Assembly: GCA_051651645.1 (NCBI GenBank)
Contig: JBOFSR010000021.1
Location: forward strand, 1 to 6,419
Origin: JBOFSR01 sp051651645
Lineage (GTDB): Bacteria > Spirochaetota > Spirochaetia > Treponematales > Treponemataceae
Length of the DNA stretch: 6,419 nt
Direction of reading: 5' to 3'
Positions 1 through 5,851 of the stretch are shown here, one piece after another. Within the stretch, counting starts at the first letter, position 1. Each line of letters opens with the position of its first letter. Made by a program: the position numbers and the translations under genes. Under the pieces are notes generated by a model. That model was not told the DNA's origin and ran no database searches. It saw nothing but the letters and a program-made list of their open reading frames with translations.

Positions 1-1
1 A

Positions 2-457
2 GAAGTGGAGCTTTCATACATGTACGTAGACAATGCTGCAATGCAATTAGTTCGTAATCCACGCCAGTTTGACGTTATAGTTACAAGCAATATGTTTGGC
101 GATATTCTCTCGGATGAGGCAAGTCAAATTACAGGCTCAATTGGCATGCTCGCATCAGCATCCCTCGGTGATGGTACAGGGACTGCCTTATATGAGCCTA
201 TCCACGGATCAGCTCCTGATATAGCAGGAAAAGACATAGCAAATCCCCTTGCAACAATACTTTCGTGTGCAATGATGCTTCGCTACTCCTTTACGCTTGA
301 AAAAGAAGCACAAATGATTGAAAAAGCCATCGAAAAAGTGCTTGATGATGGTTGGCGCACTGCCGATATTGCAGGTAGTGATTTGCCTCAATTACAAAAA
401 GAGGGAAAAATCGTTGGAACAAAAAAAATGGGAGAGCTTGTTATTGCGGCACTGTAG
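2..457 (+). CDS. leuB: 3-isopropylmalate dehydrogenase, C-terminal part (cut by window start)
   Basis: This enzyme oxidatively decarboxylates 3-isopropylmalate to 2-oxoisocaproate with NAD+, the third step of leucine synthesis, in the cytoplasm. Only the last 151 codons are present. The frame is open at the left edge (GAA at bases 2-4), so about 200 N-terminal residues of a roughly 355-residue family protein lie outside. Numbering the fragment from that Glu, D10 (YVDNAAMQ), D34 and D38 (NMFGDILSDEAS) have exactly the spacing of the three metal-binding aspartates of the family. HGSAPDIAGKDIANP (68-82) is the NAD-binding loop. The HGSAPDIAGK form fits isopropylmalate dehydrogenase better than isocitrate dehydrogenase. 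The frame is intact to its TAG stop. The end overlaps the convergent ogt gene and no terminator is visible between them. The rest of a leu operon would be expected to the left. Confidence 0.95.
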   Translation, partial: EVELSYMYVDNAAMQLVRNPRQFDVIVTSNMFGDILSDEASQITGSIGMLASASLGDGTGTALYEPIHGSAPDIAGKDIANPLATILSCAMMLRYSFTLEKEAQMIEKAIEKVLDDGWRTADIAGSDLPQLQKEGKIVGTKKMGELVIAAL

Positions 458-929
458 CAGAACGTTCTAAGTTCAAAAGGAATTGCTTGCATTCATTTCC
501 ATAGGCAAATCCACCAAGTGAACCGTTTGCCAAAATAACACGATGACAGGGGAAAAAAATCAACAAAGGATTTTTATTCAGAGCATTTGCAACAGCACGA
601 AAGGCAGTTGGCTTCCCTATTTTTTGAGAAAGCTGTTTATAAGAAAGAGTGCTGCCATACGGAACCGTTTGCAATGCTTTCCAAACACTTTTTTGAAAGG
701 CCGTTGCATCTAAGGCGTCAAAATTAACAAGAATGTCAAAGGTTTTTCTTTGGCATGAAAAATATTCACTGAGCTGAGCAATAATTATTTGTGCCGTAGG
801 TGAATTGACTGTATACGACGTTTCTTTTATCATACAAGGAGCTGTTTGTATTTTACAGTGAGTGAGAAAATTATTTTCATTAATTTGTATTTCGACAATT
901 CCAATTGGTGAAGAAAAAAAATACTTCAT
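441..929 (-). CDS. ogt: Methylated-DNA--protein-cysteine methyltransferase (O6-alkylguanine DNA repair)
   Basis: This is a suicide repair protein that moves the alkyl group from O6-alkylguanine (or O4-alkylthymine) in DNA to its own cysteine. It has 162 residues, normal for the stand-alone Ogt/MGMT form without an Ada regulatory domain. The catalytic motif PCHRV is at 127-131 with acceptor C128. SY at 96-97 supplies the base-flipping tyrosine, R111 in FRAVANA is the arginine finger, and N120-P121 precede the active-site strand. GSLGGFAYG (136-144) is the usual glycine-rich segment. The two residues before PCHR are Phe-Phe where Ile-Ile is more common. The ATG at 929 is chosen because homologues begin MKYxxxSPIG. 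A TTG two codons upstream is also in frame, and neither start has a clear Shine-Dalgarno sequence. The last 17 bases overlap the 3' end of leuB on the opposite strand. Its start is divergent from the envelope operon. Confidence 0.95.
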   Translation of the reverse strand: MKYFFSSPIGIVEIQINENNFLTHCKIQTAPCMIKETSYTVNSPTAQIIIAQLSEYFSCQRKTFDILVNFDALDATAFQKSVWKALQTVPYGSTLSYKQLSQKIGKPTAFRAVANALNKNPLLIFFPCHRVILANGSLGGFAYGNECKQFLLNLERSATVPQ

Positions 930-976
930 AGCCAATTGTATTAAAAATAGTTTTATTTTGCAATTATTATATCTTT
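930..976. promoter_or_regulatory. AT-rich divergent intergenic segment, probable promoters for ogt and the envelope operon
   Basis: The 61 bases between two divergent starts must carry control signals for both. On the plus strand TATTAT (965-970) could be a -10 box, but only a poor -35 (TTAAAA, 941-946) lies 18 bases before it. On the minus strand TATAAT (966-971) and a nearer TACAAT are possible -10 boxes without a good -35. The -10 candidates of the two strands overlap, so the two transcripts might compete. No operator palindrome is apparent. The location is secure but the individual boxes are weak. Confidence 0.35.
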
Positions 977-982
977 GGGAGG
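977..982 (+). promoter_or_regulatory. Ribosome binding site of the barrel-protein gene
   Basis: GGGAGG lies eight bases before the ATG at 991. It decides the start of the following gene, because the frame is open further upstream, back into the antisense of ogt. Confidence 0.8.
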
Positions 983-990
983 GAATCTTT

Positions 991-2049
991 ATGAAACGGA
1001 TTTTTAGCCGTTATCTTATGATTTTGGTAAGTATGACAAGCTTTTTGCATGCTTTTAAGTACAATCCACCTGCAGGTGGCGATTTTTTTTATGCACTGAC
1101 AACACCGAGTTTACTAGCAGACGGCTTTTCTGTAACAGGTGGGGCAATTCAAAATTTAACACCGAGTGCAATTCTCGCAAATCCTGCCGTAACTGCAGGA
1201 GAGCAACGCGTTGTTGTTGATTTTTCCTACACGGCAATTCCAACCTTTGGATGCGAGTCATCCTATGGACAAGCAATTAGTTTAGGCATGATTATTCCTA
1301 CAAAACGAGGGGTTTTTACCGCCGACATGGCAGGAGTTTTTAGTGACTTTAACGCAATAAACACGGGAAATAACTTTGTCATCCGTGGTGGTTTTGCAAA
1401 TGATATTTTTGAAAAGCTTTATGTTGGGGCAAACATTGATTTTGGTATGGGAACAAATAATTTAAAGCAGTTTGACTGGACTCTTAATGCAAATATTGGA
1501 ATGATGTATAATGTTGGCACTCTTGGATTTATGAAAGATTTCCGCTGGGGTGTTTCACTTACAGGCATGGGAAAACCTTTTATTCGATCAGGAAAAGGTA
1601 TCTTTGGCTACCATGAAAAACTCTCCTACCCTGCACTATTTACCTTACGAACAGGACTTGCAGGAACTCTGTTAGATATAAAAAACTTCAAGATGGGAGC
1701 CTCCTTTGATCTTGCATTTCCAACCTTTCAAAATCTCATTGTTGATGTGGGATTGGGCTTTGTTATCTGCGATATCGTTACGATTAAATCCTCATGGAAT
1801 GCAAATGTACGTGAGCTGATGGAAGGCTATAAAAATATTTATCCGTCAGTTGGGGTAAGTGCAAAATTCATGATTGACACCAGTAAGGCAAGTTTTTTAG
1901 CAAAGCAAGGGTGGCAACAAAGTGAGATTGTACCAAAAATTACATACAAAAGTTTTGATGATGGCGTAACCGCATTTTCTGGTGGAGCAACCGTGTACTT
2001 TGGCTTACGTGATAATCAAGCACCAGAAATCATTCTATGGGAGGAATAA
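991..2049 (+). CDS. Predicted outer-membrane beta-barrel protein (UPF0164/FadL/PorV-like)
   Basis: This 352-residue exported protein is probably an outer-membrane barrel; its substrate is unknown. The start at 991 is supported by GGGAGG and by an immediate signal peptide: MKRIFSRY, a hydrophobic core (about 9-18), and likely cleavage after A21 (SFLHA/FKYN). Residues 59-70, SAILANPAVTAG, carry the Asn-Pro-Ala motif typical of the N-terminal region of FadL/PorV-type barrels and of treponemal UPF0164 proteins. The rest alternates short amphipathic strands rich in Gly and aromatics (VVVDFSY, YVGANIDFGMG, WTLNANIGMMYNVG, FKMGASFDLAF, ATVYFGLR) with turns, as in a barrel. The last strand (about 329-340) is followed by a 12-residue tail, DNQAPEIILWEE, so the protein does not end on a C-terminal Phe or Trp strand signal. 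It is the first gene of an operon with the Ig/OmpA protein, sharing the A of TAATG. Family placement is by resemblance only. Confidence 0.75.
   Translation: MKRIFSRYLMILVSMTSFLHAFKYNPPAGGDFFYALTTPSLLADGFSVTGGAIQNLTPSAILANPAVTAGEQRVVVDFSYTAIPTFGCESSYGQAISLGMIIPTKRGVFTADMAGVFSDFNAINTGNNFVIRGGFANDIFEKLYVGANIDFGMGTNNLKQFDWTLNANIGMMYNVGTLGFMKDFRWGVSLTGMGKPFIRSGKGIFGYHEKLSYPALFTLRTGLAGTLLDIKNFKMGASFDLAFPTFQNLIVDVGLGFVICDIVTIKSSWNANVRELMEGYKNIYPSVGVSAKFMIDTSKASFLAKQGWQQSEIVPKITYKSFDDGVTAFSGGATVYFGLRDNQAPEIILWEE
2039..2044 (+). promoter_or_regulatory. Ribosome binding site inside the upstream gene, with stop-start overlap
   Basis: GGGAGG lies in the last codons of the barrel gene, four bases before the ATG at 2049. 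The stop TAA (2047-2049) and this ATG share one base. Translation of the two genes is probably coupled, giving linked amounts of the two envelope proteins. An in-frame ATG at 2037 exists but lies upstream of this site and would put residues ahead of a clean signal peptide. Confidence 0.75.
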
Positions 2050-5000
2050 TGAAAAAGTTATTGATAGTACTTACGTTAATCATTATAAGCGTCCATCTTT
2101 TTGCACAACAGAACGATGACCTAAATCAAAAAACAGTATATATTTCGCCAAATCATGATGGCGTTCAAGATAGTTTAGTCATCCCTTTAAAAATTAGAGA
2201 CAAGCGATTTATTGAAGAATGGAGCTTGGTAATCACTGATGAAAGAGGCACTATTGTTCGAACGATTTCGAATAAAGAGAAGCGACCAGATAGAATGACT
2301 TTTAAAGTCTTTTTTCAACAATTATTTAAGAAAAAAACAGGCGTTGATATTCCGCAAACAATCATATGGAATGGACTAAATGATGCAAGTAAGCTTGTGC
2401 CAGACGGAGTATATTATTATCATGTTAGCGCAAGTGATGACAACGGCAATGTTAGTAAAACTCAGCCATTGCGTGTTATTGTAGATACGGTAGCACCGAC
2501 AATCAATTTGCAGCGGTTTATGAATCAAAGTGCTTCAATTTTTAGTCCCGATGGCGATGGCAATAAAGACACGCTGCTGATTACACAAAATGGTAGCGTT
2601 GAGCATCTGTGGAGTGGTAAAATTATTAATGCCAAAGGAGATAAAATTCGTTCAATTGAATGGAATAATCAATCTCCTACATCTTTTAGCTGGGGTGGTA
2701 AGGATGACAAAGGCATTTTAGTTCCCGATGACGTTTATTCTTATGAGGTTTCATGCTCTGATCTTGCAGGGAATTTTAGAAGTGCATCAGTAACAAATAT
2801 TGTTGTAGATACTATGCAACCTGTAATTAATATTTCTATTAGCACAAACGCTTTCTCTCCAAATGACAACGGAATAAAAGATACTCTTGCTTTAACGCCA
2901 ATGCTTAGCACCACATCAGGGTTAACCGATTGGACAGTTAAAATCATTGATGCAAAGAAAAATGTTTTTAGAACATATACAGGAACCAATACCGTTCCGC
3001 AAATAATTAATTTTGACGGAAACGATGCCAATGGCTCTCGTATTCCTGAAGGAATGTATCAAGCGGATTTTGCTGCCCTGTATCAAAATGGATATAATCC
3101 ACAAATAAACTCACCCGCATTTGAGCTTAATGTAACACCGCCTCAAATTACACTTTCAGCGAAGGATCATATTTTTTCACCAGATGGAGATACGGTAAAA
3201 GATACCATTACCTTCCAACAAACAACAAATTCAAGTGCAAACTGGAAAGGTGAAATTCATAACAGTGAAGGCAAAATAATTAGAACCTATGCCTTTGGCT
3301 CAAACCTACCCAAAACTATTGAGTGGGACGGGCTTACTAATGAAAAAACACTTGCCCCTGATGGAATGTACAACTATGTTGTTAGTGCCAGTGACACAGC
3401 GGGAAATACAAGCATTGCAAAAACAAATACCTTTGAGTTAAATACAGGAACAACAGAAGTTATTCTCACGTCAAATAGAGTAGCCTTCTCGCCTATCGCA
3501 CAAAATAACAAGATTGTTTTCACGCCACTTATTAAAACAAAAAGCAAAATTGTTAATTATAAGCTTTCTATTACTGACAGCAAAAACAAAGTTATCTATT
3601 CTATAGAAGAAAATGCACCACTGCCAGAAAAATTTGAATGGATGGGAACTGATTCAAACAATACTACCGTAGGTGATGGAAATTATACTGCAATAATTGA
3701 AACTATTTCAGATAATGGAGTGAAGGCAAAGTCTACTACACCTGAATTTAGCATTGATACAACAGTTCCAAGCGTTGTTGCATCAGTTGCTTACAATGCA
3801 TTCTCTCCTAATGGTGATGGCAAAAAAGAAGTACTACCCTTTAGCATTAAAACAACAAAATCATCTTTGTGGATTGCAGAATTGATTACTGCAAACACAG
3901 TTGTTCGTCGCTTTGAATGGAATGGAAGTGCAAAATCCTTTGATTGGGATGGAAAAGATGCAATTGGCAATCTTGCTCCTGAAGGAAAGTATACCTTTAC
4001 CATCAAAACTGAAGACAAAGTTGGCAACAAGGCTGAGGCAAAAATTGAAAACCTTACACTCGATGCACGCACTCCAAAAGTCTATATTACTCTTTCACAG
4101 CCAGTTATTGCTCCTGTTGCAAACGGTAAACAAAGCGTACAAACTATTGGTTTTATATCAAACATTACAGAGAACGTTGAAAAATGGACGGTTAATGTAA
4201 AAAAACTTGCTACAAACGAAATAATTAAAACATGGACTAATCAACAATCAACAACACTTCCAAGAGAATTACTGTGGGATAGCAAAAATGACTCTGGCAG
4301 TATTATACAAGGACAATTTTATGTTGAACTTGCACTGACGTATGAAAAAGGTGATGATGTTCTTGTGCACTCATCAAGTTTTATTAGTTGGGCAAGTCCA
4401 CCAGAGTTACAAGTTGCAACAAATCCTACCTATTTTAGCCCTGATAATGATGGCATAGATGATGATTTATTTATTACCCTGCAAGCAAAAAGCTTACTTT
4501 CTTTTACAAAATGGAGCTTTGAAATCTTTGATCCTCAAAATGGCTCAAGCTTTTGGCAAACCAATGGATTAAACTCAATTACAGAAAAACTTGTTTGGGA
4601 TGGAAAGTCAAATAAAGGGGAGCTCGTACAGTCAGCAACGGATTATCCGTATGTTTTTACCGTAACCGATGAAATGGGAATGACATCAAAACTTGAAGGC
4701 TTTATACCTGTTGATGTGCTTGTCCTGCGAATTGGCAATATTCTAAAGATACAAGTTCCCTCAATTGTTTTTGCTGATAGCCGTGATGACTTTGCAGGCC
4801 TTGATCGCACTGTTATTGAGAAAAACAATTTTGTTTTACGGCGAATTGCTATAAGCTTAAATAAGTTTAGGGATTATAAGGTAACAATTGAAGGCCATGC
4901 TAACAAAGTTGAAAGAACGGCAACAGAAGCGGCTTTTAATGTAACTCTTTCAGACAGAAGAGCAAAGGCAATTCGTGAACGACTGATTAAACTTGGAGTT

Positions 5001-5114
5001 GATGGAAATCGCCTTAGCACAATAGGAAAAGGTGATGCAGAACCCTTTGTTCCCTTTGAAGACAGACCAAACTGGTGGAAAAACCGCCGCGTTGAGTTTA
5101 TCTTAATTAAGTAG
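2049..5114 (+). CDS. Large exported protein of FlgD-type Ig-like repeats with C-terminal OmpA-like domain
   Basis: A 1021-residue, probably periplasmic or envelope-anchored structural protein. The signal peptide is residues 1-19 (MKKLL, Leu/Ile core, cleavage after LFA). Eight Ig-like units of about 105 residues follow. Each opens with a FSPxxDGxxD-type strand (starts at 32, 165, 269, 376, 480, 585, 687, 796) and has a central WDG-like turn, then a DGxYxY strand and often a SDxxGN turn. This is the fold of FlgD-Ig/CHU_C-type repeats. The first unit carries an extra basic stretch (about 76-101). From about 893 there is an OmpA-like domain: SIVF strand, GHAN (949-952) where GHTD is usual, LSDRRA (967-972) with the conserved Arg at 971, and NRRVEF (1012-1017) near the end. 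The Ig rod plus OmpA end suggests a spacer reaching toward peptidoglycan, working with the barrel encoded just before it. No lipobox is present. The reading frame is intact. Confidence 0.85.
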   Translation: MKKLLIVLTLIIISVHLFAQQNDDLNQKTVYISPNHDGVQDSLVIPLKIRDKRFIEEWSLVITDERGTIVRTISNKEKRPDRMTFKVFFQQLFKKKTGVDIPQTIIWNGLNDASKLVPDGVYYYHVSASDDNGNVSKTQPLRVIVDTVAPTINLQRFMNQSASIFSPDGDGNKDTLLITQNGSVEHLWSGKIINAKGDKIRSIEWNNQSPTSFSWGGKDDKGILVPDDVYSYEVSCSDLAGNFRSASVTNIVVDTMQPVINISISTNAFSPNDNGIKDTLALTPMLSTTSGLTDWTVKIIDAKKNVFRTYTGTNTVPQIINFDGNDANGSRIPEGMYQADFAALYQNGYNPQINSPAFELNVTPPQITLSAKDHIFSPDGDTVKDTITFQQTTNSSANWKGEIHNSEGKIIRTYAFGSNLPKTIEWDGLTNEKTLAPDGMYNYVVSASDTAGNTSIAKTNTFELNTGTTEVILTSNRVAFSPIAQNNKIVFTPLIKTKSKIVNYKLSITDSKNKVIYSIEENAPLPEKFEWMGTDSNNTTVGDGNYTAIIETISDNGVKAKSTTPEFSIDTTVPSVVASVAYNAFSPNGDGKKEVLPFSIKTTKSSLWIAELITANTVVRRFEWNGSAKSFDWDGKDAIGNLAPEGKYTFTIKTEDKVGNKAEAKIENLTLDARTPKVYITLSQPVIAPVANGKQSVQTIGFISNITENVEKWTVNVKKLATNEIIKTWTNQQSTTLPRELLWDSKNDSGSIIQGQFYVELALTYEKGDDVLVHSSSFISWASPPELQVATNPTYFSPDNDGIDDDLFITLQAKSLLSFTKWSFEIFDPQNGSSFWQTNGLNSITEKLVWDGKSNKGELVQSATDYPYVFTVTDEMGMTSKLEGFIPVDVLVLRIGNILKIQVPSIVFADSRDDFAGLDRTVIEKNNFVLRRIAISLNKFRDYKVTIEGHANKVERTATEAAFNVTLSDRRAKAIRERLIKLGVDGNRLSTIGKGDAEPFVPFEDRPNWWKNRRVEFILIK
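2142..4716 (+). repeat. Eight tandem Ig-like protein repeats, alternating in two types
   Basis: Repeat openings are ISPNHDG, FSPDGDG, FSPNDNG, FSPDGDT, FSPIAQN, FSPNGDG, IAPVANG and FSPDNDG. The spacing is 133, 104, 107, 104, 105, 102 and 109 residues. Units 2, 4, 6 and 8 keep at least two acidic residues after FSP, with D at position 10 or E in unit 6. Units 3, 5 and 7 lose them progressively. Odd units end with an NG or KG turn and an S/T-rich xPxF-like strand, while even units mostly end with SDxAGN-like turns. The period at the two-unit level is 207-211 residues. The repeat is visible in protein, not as near-identical DNA. Confidence 0.8.
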
Positions 5115-5127
5115 GTTATATCCACTG

Positions 5128-5172
5128 ACTTGACCTAATTTCAATGAAATATCTCAATGAGATAGTTCAAGT
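5128..5172. other. Three-way cruciform/stem structure after the operon
   Basis: ACTTGA (5128-5133) pairs with TCAAGT (5167-5172). It encloses two adjacent hairpins with the same three-base loop: ATTTC-AAT-GAAAT (5138-5150) and ATCTC-AAT-GAGAT (5151-5163). TCAAGTA recurs at 5180-5186 as a direct repeat. It starts 14 bases after the stop codon and 18 bases before the terminator, so in RNA it would be part of the operon's 3' end. It could stabilise the message or be a DNA-level site; nothing here decides. Confidence 0.5.
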
Positions 5173-5190
5173 AGATACCTCAAGTATAAC

Positions 5191-5227
5191 AAGGAGGCTA
5201 GATATATTTCTAGTCTCCTTTTTCTTT
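5191..5227 (+). terminator. Rho-independent terminator of the envelope operon
   Basis: AAGGAGGCTAGA (5191-5202) pairs with TCTAGTCTCCTT (5209-5220) over 12 bp with one G-U pair and a six-base loop, followed by TTTCTTT. It lies 76 bases after the stop of the Ig/OmpA gene. The AAGGAGG within the stem looks like a Shine-Dalgarno sequence but no start codon follows it at a usable distance. Confidence 0.9.
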
Positions 5228-5320
5228 GGGCGTTACGGTTTTACAAACCGTCGGGCTTTCCGTTTGTATTGTTTTGAAAATACTACATTTTCAAATTTAT
5301 ACCACTGCAATCCCTAACGC
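5228..5320. repeat. Multi-hairpin intergenic module bounded by GCGTTA...TAACGC
   Basis: GCGTTA (5230-5235) pairs with TAACGC (5315-5320). Inside are ACGGTTT-TAC-AAACCGT (5235-5251, 7-bp stem), a short CGG/CCG stem around GCTTT (5252-5262), and TTTGAAAAT-ACTAC-ATTTTCAAA (5273-5295, perfect 9-bp stem). An alternative pairing, TACAAAC (5242-5248) with GTTTGTA (5262-5268), is mutually exclusive with the first hairpin. There is no open frame. I have an unverified impression of having seen GGGCGTT...CGGGCTTTCCG...CCCTAACGC sequences between genes in spirochaetes and Bacteroidetes. Whether it acts as RNA, as a mobile repeat or as a recombination site cannot be told from one copy. Confidence 0.55.
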
Positions 5321-5400
5321 ACACGAGATACACCTCTGGCGGAGTACTAGCACCTCTAGTGATGTGCTTATAGTAGTATAAGAAGTATATAAAACCGTAA
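5233..5400. repeat. 11-bp inverted repeat enclosing 168 bases
   Basis: TTACGGTTTTA (5233-5243) and TAAAACCGTAA (5390-5400) are exact inverted copies. The left copy is also half of the small ACGGTTT hairpin, so the same bases have two possible partners. No matching target-site duplication is seen just outside. It could be the ends of a small non-autonomous element, a long-range RNA stem, or a local duplication. Confidence 0.45.
5319..5382. other. Cluster of short stems
   Basis: GCACA (5319-5323) can pair with TGTGC (5363-5367) around ACTAG-CACCT-CTAGT (5346-5360). It is followed directly by CTTATA-GTAG-TATAAG (5367-5382, perfect 6-bp stem). The stems are short and individually could be chance in this composition, but they continue the run of structures without a gap. 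Confidence 0.35.
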
Positions 5401-5429
5401 AAAATTAGTTATCATAATCAGACTGCTAT

Positions 5430-5466
5430 TAATCATAAGTCTTTAATACATAAAGATTTATGATTA
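5430..5466. repeat. Long hairpin, 16-bp stem with 5-base loop
   Basis: TAATCATAAGTCTTTA (5430-5445) pairs with TAAAGATTTATGATTA (5451-5466) with a single G-U pair and loop ATACA. No T-run follows, so it is not an ordinary terminator. ATAATCA at 5414-5420 could compete for the last arm. Confidence 0.7.
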
Positions 5467-5467
5467 T

Positions 5468-5511
5468 GCATTAAATTGAATATTATATTACAAAAATATT
5501 CAATTTAATGC
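5468..5511. repeat. Long perfect hairpin, 17-bp stem with 10-base loop
   Basis: GCATTAAATTGAATATT (5468-5484) and AATATTCAATTTAATGC (5495-5511) are exact inverted copies. The structure begins one base after the previous hairpin. It has G-C pairs only near the tip and base of an otherwise AT stem and no poly-T tail. Confidence 0.75.
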
Positions 5512-5543
5512 AATATACTTGTCGTAATAGTTTACAGTTTTGT

Positions 5544-5552
5544 TGATATAAT
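5544..5552 (+). promoter_or_regulatory. Possible extended -10 promoter
   Basis: TGATATAAT is a perfect TGnTATAAT extended -10, lying 33 bases after the last hairpin and before the small frame at 5636-5851. No good -35 sits 16-18 bases upstream. AT-rich DNA often gives such matches by chance. Confidence 0.3.
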
Positions 5553-5635
5553 AATCTCCTCATAAATAAGTAAAAATACTAGACATTTATCAGCATCAAA
5601 AATTTCCCTTAAAGTATTTTCTACTTATCTATTAC

Positions 5636-5851
5636 TTGAAATTTATAATAAGTATTGTTCTCAGTAAAGAAATGGTATTACAAAGCATCTTGGCAGGTGA
5701 TATCTTTTTCTTTAAAATTATCGATTTTTTTGATGATGCCCTGCTATCGAAAAGTGGCTCAGAAATGTATACGGAACTTAAAAAATTTGGACTAAAGGGT
5801 TTTGAAGATATACAGCAAGATATTATAAAGCTCAATAGTAATTATTATTAA
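5636..5851 (+). CDS. Unrecognised small open reading frame, possibly a gene remnant
   Basis: Up to 71 residues are read from a TTG at 5636; the first ATG is at 5672 and gives 59 residues. The frame is open back to 5570 without another usual start codon. Neither start has a Shine-Dalgarno sequence. The first half is hydrophobic (IISIVLS, SILAGDIFFFKIIDFF) and the second half is charged and helix-like (SEMYTELKKFGLKGFEDIQQ), ending LNSNYY. This tail reads like a real protein end, so the frame may be the 3' remnant of a longer gene. I do not recognise the family. It may also be non-coding. Confidence 0.3.
   Translation: MKFIISIVLSKEMVLQSILAGDIFFFKIIDFFDDALLSKSGSEMYTELKKFGLKGFEDIQQDIIKLNSNYY

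Noticed and set aside
862..990. Longer start for the barrel-protein gene, from 862
   Set aside because: The extra 43 codons are antisense to ogt. The ATG at 991 has a good ribosome site and begins a clear signal peptide.
3901..4200. 99-residue frame within the Ig/OmpA gene
   Set aside because: It is a shifted-frame shadow of the repeat region, whose own frame has domains and continuous motifs.
4874..5125. Minus-strand frame opposite the OmpA-like domain
   Set aside because: It is the antisense of a domain with conserved OmpA motifs, with no ribosome site or family resemblance.
5191..5197. AAGGAGG as a ribosome binding site
   Set aside because: It is one arm of the terminator stem and no start codon with an open frame follows at a usable distance.
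5228..5320. Integron attC site
   Set aside because: An attC reads RYYYAAC...GTTRRRY. Here the ends read GTTA...TAAC on both strands, the core positions do not match, and no integrase or cassette genes are visible.
5128..5511. CRISPR array
   Set aside because: There is no regularly spaced direct repeat with unique spacers; the structure is made of different inverted repeats.
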